This document shows positions 1 through 64,000 of a stretch of 64,000 bases of DNA, piece after piece. The position numbers and the translations under genes were made by a program. Source of the stretch: Amorphochlora amoebiformis (lineage: Eukaryota > Cercozoa > Chlorarachniophyceae); NCBI GenBank assembly GCA_054601695.1, contig BAAHQB010000014.1, positions 124,001-188,000 on the forward strand. The letters are read 5' to 3'. The notes below the pieces were generated by a model. The model searched no databases and was not told the DNA's origin. It was given only the letters and a program-made list of their open reading frames with translations. Numbering within the stretch: position 1 is the stretch's first letter; every line of letters begins with the position of its first letter.

Positions 1-96
<96 letters not shown>

Positions 97-118
97 TAGT
101 GCCTCCACCACTCGCTGT

Positions 119-620
119 AGCTGATAGGGCAAGGTCTACCCTAACTCTAACCGTAATCCTATCCGTAAACCCTAACCCTAACCCTAACCCTAACCCTAAC
201 CCTAACCCTAACCACCACTCGCTGTAGCTGATGGGCAAGATCAATCATAGCCTTGCTAACCCTGACCCTAACCCTAAATACCACTCGATGTAGCCCATAG
301 GGCAAAGTCAACCCTAACTCTAACCCTAACCCTAACCCTAACCCTAACCCTAACCCTATACACCACTCGCTGTAGCTGATAGCGTAGAGTCAACCCTAAC
401 CCTAACTAACCCTAACCCTAACTCTAACCCTAACCCTAACCCTAACCCTAACTACATCTAAGACATGCTGAATAATCTGATCCTAACTACATTCGCTGTA
501 ACTGATAGGGTAAGGTCAACCCTAACCCTAACCCTAACCCTAACCCTAACCCTATCCTAACCCTAACCCTAACCCTAACCCTATCCCTACGGTAACCCTA
601 ACCCTAAACCTAGGTCGGCC
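119..620. repeat. CCCTAA array with a 34-bp interspersed unit
   Basis: Runs of CCCTAA are broken at about 109, 209, 282, 362 and 489 by a shared unit containing CACTCGCTGTAGCTGATAGG and GCAAGGTCAACC. Near 460-485 lies part of a dispersed element (GACATGCTGAATAATCTGAT). Confidence 0.93.
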
Positions 621-681
621 GTTTTTGGGTTGTGTGTAGTCAATCATAAGAGGATTAATATTTCGGTATGTATATATGTAT

Positions 682-715
<34 letters not shown>

Positions 716-754
716 ATATTATTCTACATATTATTATACATATATATATATATC

Positions 755-815
<61 letters not shown>

Positions 816-916
816 TGTATGTGTAAATGCACATATATGTTATAAAACATATTAAGCACGTAAACCATGAATATTAAGCACGTAAACCTAATGTATATCA
901 TATTAAGTACGTAAAA

Positions 917-955
<39 letters not shown>

Positions 956-1039
956 GACATGTGGATAAATTATGAAAAAACATTGTAATTATTACAAATG
1001 AATATACACATGTAAATACATTTATATATATAAATATAT

Positions 1040-1076
<37 letters not shown>

Positions 1077-1077
1077 G

Positions 1078-1128
1078 CTTTGGTTACTGCAACTTTGTTT
1101 AATATACTCAGAGAGTATATGAAAGGGA

Positions 1129-1132
<4 letters not shown>
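1078..1132 (+). pseudogene. Exon-like island resembling the next exon
   Basis: Preceded by TATATAG. Its frame gives [16 protein letters not shown], which resembles the reading of the exon at 1171-1221 ([17 protein letters not shown]). DNA identity is partial. It has no clear GT donor (GGGAATAC follows), so I read it as a decayed whole-exon copy rather than a used exon. Confidence 0.35.
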
Positions 1133-17020
<15,888 letters not shown>

Positions 17021-17096
17021 CCACATGACGTTTAACTGGTTGCAGTTTCTGTCAAATAGACTCATTAATTCACTGACTTGTCAGTGAGTGGTACTA

Positions 17097-17753
17097 CTAC
17101 AGAATATCCACGGCAACGTTTCCTAGGTTGAATATCTTATGAAGAGCACTTATTTCTTTGAAGTCAGATTGATATGGTGAAATCCTCAAGGCAATCTTTA
17201 AAAAATCATCAATTCTGTTTTGAAGAAGTCAGATTGATATGGTGATATCCTCAAGGCAATCTTTAAAAAATCATCAATTCTGTTTTGAAGAAGTCAGATT
17301 GATATGGTGATATCCTCAAGGCAATCTTTAAAAAATCATCAATTCTGTTTTGAAAATTTCAGTGAAGCAATATTTCTGGAAAGACTAGATGTAGGTGATC
17401 AAACAAGCATAATCAATTCTGTTTTGAAAATTTCAGTGAAGCAATATTTCTGGAAAGACTAGATGTAGTTGATCAAACAAGCATAATCATGAACATCAAA
17501 CTTAAAACTGCTCGATACAAATATTATAATTTCATGATCATTCACGTACTATATATAGCTAGATGTAACCACGTGTACGTCTACGTGACAAAGACCGAAT
17601 TAGCCTTGACCGACTTAGGTCTAGAATATATTGTAGCAACATACTTATGAGCTATGAAGTCATGCATTGATGATGTAAACATCTAGACACGTACATGACG
17701 CTAGCGCCGTAGTGTAATCTTGTGATATACATAAAGAAATCGCACACAGTCTC
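17097..17753 (-). CDS. Putative short minus-strand coding exons, function unknown
   Basis: Three islands chain in phase: 17681-17753, 17596-17620 and 17097-17214 (stop TAG at 17097-17099). The last reads IDDFLKIALRISPYQSDFKE and then ISALHKIFNLGNVAVDIL before the stop, which is clearly protein-like. The acceptor of the last exon is repeated upstream in 66-bp and 74-bp tandem units, as at other exons here. The start is unknown. It could be a small separate gene or an alternative 3' extension of UBR7, whose last coding exon contains a GT (ACCT|GTTCAT). A histone-fold resemblance is conceivable but I cannot support it. Confidence 0.35.
17150..17490. repeat. 66-bp (x3) and 74-bp (x2) tandem repeats
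   Basis: The first unit contains AGTCAGATTGATATGGTGAT, the second AATATTTCTGGAAAGACTAG. Both share CAATTCTGTTTTGAA, which on the minus strand is the acceptor and first bases of exon 17097-17214. They are nearly TA-free, so TA expansion is not required for such an array. Confidence 0.9.
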
Positions 17754-17922
17754 CTATACGGTGCTTTCTTTCCAACGATTTGACAATCGATATCTAGTGT
17801 AGTACCATCATACTAGTAGTAATACGGCAATGTCTGGAATATTAATATTTCAGTTTTCTTGCGATATTCGAATGGGAGTGATCTTGTCTAGCTTATGATG
17901 AACAGGTCTCCTTATATCTAGC

Positions 17923-33902
<15,980 letters not shown>

Positions 33903-34786
33903 ATCCTCCTAGTTCCAAACAATGCCAAAATTAGCGTTCAAACGCGTACTCGACTGTTCCAAACCCTTGCCCTGATGGGGGATACGTAGCCCCAGCCCGG
34001 CTGAGAAAAAAATTTCGGCACGGGCTCCGAGCTTCTCACTCGGCTTCTAAATTGGCAGGAGGCGGTGGAAAAAAATTGTTACAGTGTCAATTTTCGCTTC
34101 TCCCTCGAATTCTTTCCTCGAACGCTTGCGACCGACGGGTGTATCCTGATCATCGCCCTGAGAAAGCAATAGAACCAAGTTTTTCATCAGAATTGGCCTT
34201 CGGTCCCATCTTAATGAAATCGAAGACTCTTTCGCGCACAATCCCGGTTTCAGGTCGAATTGAAGGTATATTTATGTAGGATGGGTTTATCCTTCGAAAA
34301 TACGCGGTAATTTGTACCGGAGGGCCAGGATTCTGCATGCCTTTCCCCTCTGCAGACCGTCGCCACGTAAATTAACGAAGGCGAAAACTCGCCACCCTGT
34401 AATAATATTAAAATCACCTTATATTAGCATAAACTTTCATTATTTACCGTTAGAATCACCTAAGAATATGAATGGTTCTTCGGTGATTCCATCTAATTCG
34501 AAATTGTTCTTTCTAATGGATCGTTAATCGATATTGATCTAGGATATCCACATATCAAATAATGAGATATGTGAATATTGTTATATCTCTGCGTAAAGGA
34601 TCTTTTAACATTAAAATATATCCATATCAACTCCAGATAAAACACGATAGGGCGATCACGTGTCATTCGAAATCGTGACATATCAGCGTGACGGATGCCA
34701 TGGTCGGTCTCCCCTAGCCCTGCTCTCCACCCCTGGGGGATTTCTTCGCAAGAAAGTGTCACCCTTTGGTGTAAATCAAAATATAC
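33903..34786. promoter_or_regulatory. Divergent intergenic region between UBR7 and SEH1
   Basis: The start codons of UBR7 (minus) and SEH1 (plus) are 884 bp apart. Unlike its surroundings the interval has no TA or telomeric tracts and normal base composition. A shared promoter is the simple inference. I recognise no TATA box or named factor site. The part at 34047-34540 looks partly coding and is listed separately. Confidence 0.5.
34047..34540 (-). other. Coding-like unassigned segment with a possible intron
   Basis: On the minus strand a readable stretch (ITEEPFIFLGDSN) ends at a donor-like G|GTAAATAATG, followed by an AT-rich stretch ending TTATTACAG near 34370. Downstream frames include VQITAYFRRINPSYINIP and IVRERVFDFIKMGPK (ORF 34150-34338), and GDDQDTPVGRKRSRKEFEGE ending at TAA 34047-34049. 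They lie in different frames and I could not join them cleanly. It may be a short gene, a relic, or long 5' leader sequence of UBR7. Confidence 0.3.
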
Positions 34787-49637
<14,851 letters not shown>

Positions 49638-49928
49638 AAAGTCCCTTCTAGATCTAGCGGGTTACTAGAGTTACTGCAGCTGGCCTTATATTACAATAAT
49701 TACATGTTTTACATCTGAGCCGCTATTTTTACACGCTCTAGACGCTACACACTCACCATCTAGTCGAGCCGATTTCAAGTCTCACCTTGTAGTAAGTAGC
49801 CGTATCTCGATTCTCGACCATATATATATATGTATGTAAATACATATATAAATATATATTATCTAGATTATGTATTTATGTATATATATATATATGTATA
49901 TTTATACATACATAGACGTGTTTAATTA

Positions 49929-49965
<37 letters not shown>

Positions 49966-50281
49966 TAGGACTAGGATAACACACAATCTTATCGGCCTCC
50001 ATCAACACAAGACCTCCATCAACACATGTATATACGTGCTATCTCTGTATCTGTTTATCTGTTTATATGTAAGTAGAGACTATACTAGTATACCAGAGAA
50101 TAAATATCATAGGATAAGCTAGATAAGAGCCTATATAAGCTCGTTTGAGACAATATCGACTAAATGATGAAAGATCTTATCAGCAAACTCTAGAAACTAG
50201 AAATGTACAGTCAATACTAACTTGGTAACACCAGTCCGTACCGTACGTCCTCTTTTCCTACTCTTAGTTACTTATTTCTAT
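49638..50281. other. Convergent 3' spacer between SEH1 and the basic protein gene
   Basis: Between two stop codons. It holds about 190 bp of ordinary sequence after SEH1, TA-rich blocks, then ordinary sequence from about 49970. I see no gene; an AATAAA-like string occurs at 50098-50103 (GAATAAATA), but which strand it would serve is unclear. Confidence 0.5.
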
Positions 50282-50397
50282 TCATTTCTTCGAATACATC
50301 TTGCAGAAGTCTGGAGCTTTGTCTTTATACGACTTCGCCAATCCCTGGTGGTATATACGCAACATACACACACATATAAATATATTCATATATGTAT

Positions 50398-50433
<36 letters not shown>

Positions 50434-50513
50434 TATATTTGTGTTTATTTATTTATACATAGGTGCATTTGCTTTTATGTGTATGTACGTGTGCAGACAT
50501 TATAATAAAACCA

Positions 50514-50566
<53 letters not shown>

Positions 50567-50665
50567 TTATTATTATTATTGATGTATGTGTATATGTATG
50601 TATGAAATACGTAGATTTTACACGTACATATACGTACATACAAATATATATATATATGTATATAG

Positions 50666-50700
<35 letters not shown>

Positions 50701-50925
50701 TATATGTTATATTATATATATATATATATATAATTAATTTTCATACACACATCCACACACAGTATAAAATATGTTTTCATTCGCATAAATGTACCATAAT
50801 GTGTATATTCCAAATAAATAAATGATACAAAGAGGTATTAACTTACATTTTATATACATAGCGAGCACAAACATATAATATATACACATATAATGAGTAT
50901 GTAACATTGATATAATTTTTTTTAC

Positions 50926-50959
<34 letters not shown>

Positions 50960-51036
50960 CATTGTATAATAATATATATGTGTGTACATATGTACGCATT
51001 TATATATATATATATATATATATACATATATATGTG

Positions 51037-51081
<45 letters not shown>

Positions 51082-51181
51082 GAATATATGCGTATACACG
51101 AGTGTATAATTATATTATAGGTATATATATTAGAGTATTACCGCTTCAAGCTTAGACCATTTCCCCGCAAATCTGGTATAT

Positions 51182-51212
<31 letters not shown>

Positions 51213-52115
51213 TGTCAAAATATCTATATACATATAGTATACAATAATGCATATGTAGATACTACATCATATTTATATGTGTGCGTGGTGCGTTTACATG
51301 TTATAAATATGCCAGGATGGATTCAAAAATGAGCCAGGATGAAAGAGCGAGGCGAGTATAAACGAAAGGAAAGCAGCACAGCAAAGACAGAATGAAAGCG
51401 ATAAGCGAGCGTGCGAGAGTCCGAGTCAACTGTTTAGGACATCTTTTCGATTCATTACTTCTCCATTATCTTGTCCAGATTCCCCAGCTTCTCCGGGCAG
51501 TTCGCCGTATAAAACTGCTCTAGACACTTGCGAATGAAGTCAGGGGGAGGGTACACCTGAGTAACATAATATGTATGTGTATGTATCTGTGTACGAAAAT
51601 ACCCAGACGCCGAGGGGGGTACCTTCGATTGCGCCTTCTTGTCTTTGTCTATGACTTTCGCGCGTTCTTTCGCTTTTCGAGCTTCCTGTATATGGATGTA
51701 TATAGGGATGCTTAGAGGAGGGAAAGAATAGATAGGGTCTCTAGAGGCAGTTGAATAATTCAAACCTCAAGCTTCTTCTTGGCCTCCTTCTCCGCCCTCT
51801 TCTGCATCTTCAGCTCTCTTTGAGCCTTGGCCTGAAATCGACCAAACATATAACTCCACTTGCTCTCAATTTTGAGGAAAAACGCATGATAATCTTGAAA
51901 TTGTCACTGCCTTGGCGATGGCCTCTTCCTGGTTCGAGCCTCCCTTCCGCTTGATCATTCCTTCTTTCCCACCCCCCCCTTTTCCCTGTGCTTGGGCACG
52001 TTTGGCGGCGTCCGCTCGAGCTCGCGCAATTTTTGAGGCGTTGGATCCCTGATGCAAATGATTTTCAGATGTGCTTGTCCAAACCGAACTGCGCACGCCA
52101 CCCTACCTTCCCCAT
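50282..52115 (-). CDS. Small basic coiled-coil protein, conserved-looking, function unknown
   Basis: Exons in transcript order: 52115-52107 (codes only MGK), 52048-51908, 51831-51766, 51685-51623, 51556-51459, 51172-51142, 50344-50282 (TGA). Total 471 nt, 156 residues. The N-terminus begins GSNASKIARARADAAKRAQA and continues Gly/Lys-rich. The middle (EKEAKKKLE, then EARKAKERAKVIDKDKKAQSK) is a highly charged helix, probably coiled-coil. The C-terminal module begins VYPPPDFIRKCLEQFYTANC and continues KLGNLDKIMEKFAGKWSKLE, ending in APDFCKMYSKK. The pattern of a Phe-Tyr helix followed by a K-x-G-x-W repeat looks like a real domain but I cannot name it. Its introns are mostly ordinary and short, unlike its neighbours; only the last two carry TA tracts. 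It is divergent from the PH gene, about 400 bp from that gene's first exon. Confidence 0.85.
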
Positions 52116-52516
52116 TGCAGTCAAAAAGGCCGATAAATTAAATTTCTCTGAAATCCCGGTTCTCGTGTGTTTGTCACTGTTGAAAGTTATCGTGAAAAGT
52201 TGCCACTCTTGCCGAAAAGTTCGCCTAAAACGAGCCGAGAGATTCTGACTCTTGGATATGTTAAGGTGATTTGAAAACACGGTGCTGGGACCCTCTAATA
52301 ATATTATAGTGATCATGTCTTTAAATAAATTAATCGATGACAATCTAATAATCCCCATTAACCGATCTTTTATTTCCTCCATTTCGTCTCATACTTTCGC
52401 GGCTGGCCGGTGGTGGCCATCCTAGCGGGCTAGTTCGTTGCCTCCGACCTTGGCCGAGCCGCTTCCCTCCAGATTTGAGCGGGAAGCGTGGCGGAAGGAG
52501 GTAGAGAGGTATCAAG
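52116..52516. promoter_or_regulatory. Divergent spacer between the basic-protein and PH genes
   Basis: Ordinary sequence without TA or telomeric repeats between the ATG at 52115 (minus) and the first PH-gene exon (plus). It probably holds promoters for both, and may hold the missing first exon of the PH gene. No motif is recognised. Confidence 0.4.
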
Positions 52517-63994
<11,478 letters not shown>

Positions 63995-64000
63995 GTACAA

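Noticed and set aside
119-620. A true chromosome end at the left edge
   Set aside because: Telomeric arrays recur to 46 kb, in both orientations, between exons, and the left edge itself is TA repeat.

Overview
The window is nuclear DNA from an intron-dense eukaryote, probably a protist. I cannot name the taxon. Most of it is (TA)n microsatellite plus interstitial TTAGGG/CCCTAA arrays. Between these lie small complex islands, and many of them are exons: each is bounded by AG and GT (a few by AG and GC), and their reading phases chain from one island to the next. Exons average about 50-55 nt and introns run from 28 nt to over 3 kb. Nearly all long ORFs in the window ([30 protein letters not shown]) are translated simple repeats and are not genes.

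Layout: (1) a C2-domain protein on +, open at its 5' end, exons 1171-17020; (2) possibly a tiny minus-strand gene at 17097-17753; (3) UBR7, the UBR-box/PHD-finger E3 ligase, on -, 33902 down to 17923, 22 exons, 393 residues; (4) SEH1, the WD40 nucleoporin/SEACIT subunit, on +, 34787-49637, 25 exons, 461 residues; (5) a small basic coiled-coil protein on -, 52115 down to 50282, 7 exons, 156 residues; (6) a PH-domain protein on +, from about 52517 to beyond the right edge. UBR7/SEH1 and the basic-protein/PH pair are divergent. C2/UBR7 and SEH1/basic protein are convergent. I see no pathway joining the genes.

The most unusual feature is how the introns are built. Beside many exons the intron carries a run of imperfect tandem copies of that exon's own edge together with its splice site, the copies being separated by expanded TA tracts. 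Some arrays multiply the acceptor and exon start, others the exon end and donor, and some exons are duplicated whole. These splice-junction arrays occur in four of the genes, on both strands, and explain most of the non-TA, non-telomeric islands.

Telomere-type arrays lie inside introns of the C2, UBR7 and SEH1 genes, switch orientation and carry higher-order units; I see none in the PH gene. A (CG)n/(TG)n block of about 490 bp sits in a UBR7 intron. All gene models were assembled by eye from splice sites, phase and protein motifs. They need RNA evidence, especially for the microexons and for the choice among duplicated exons.
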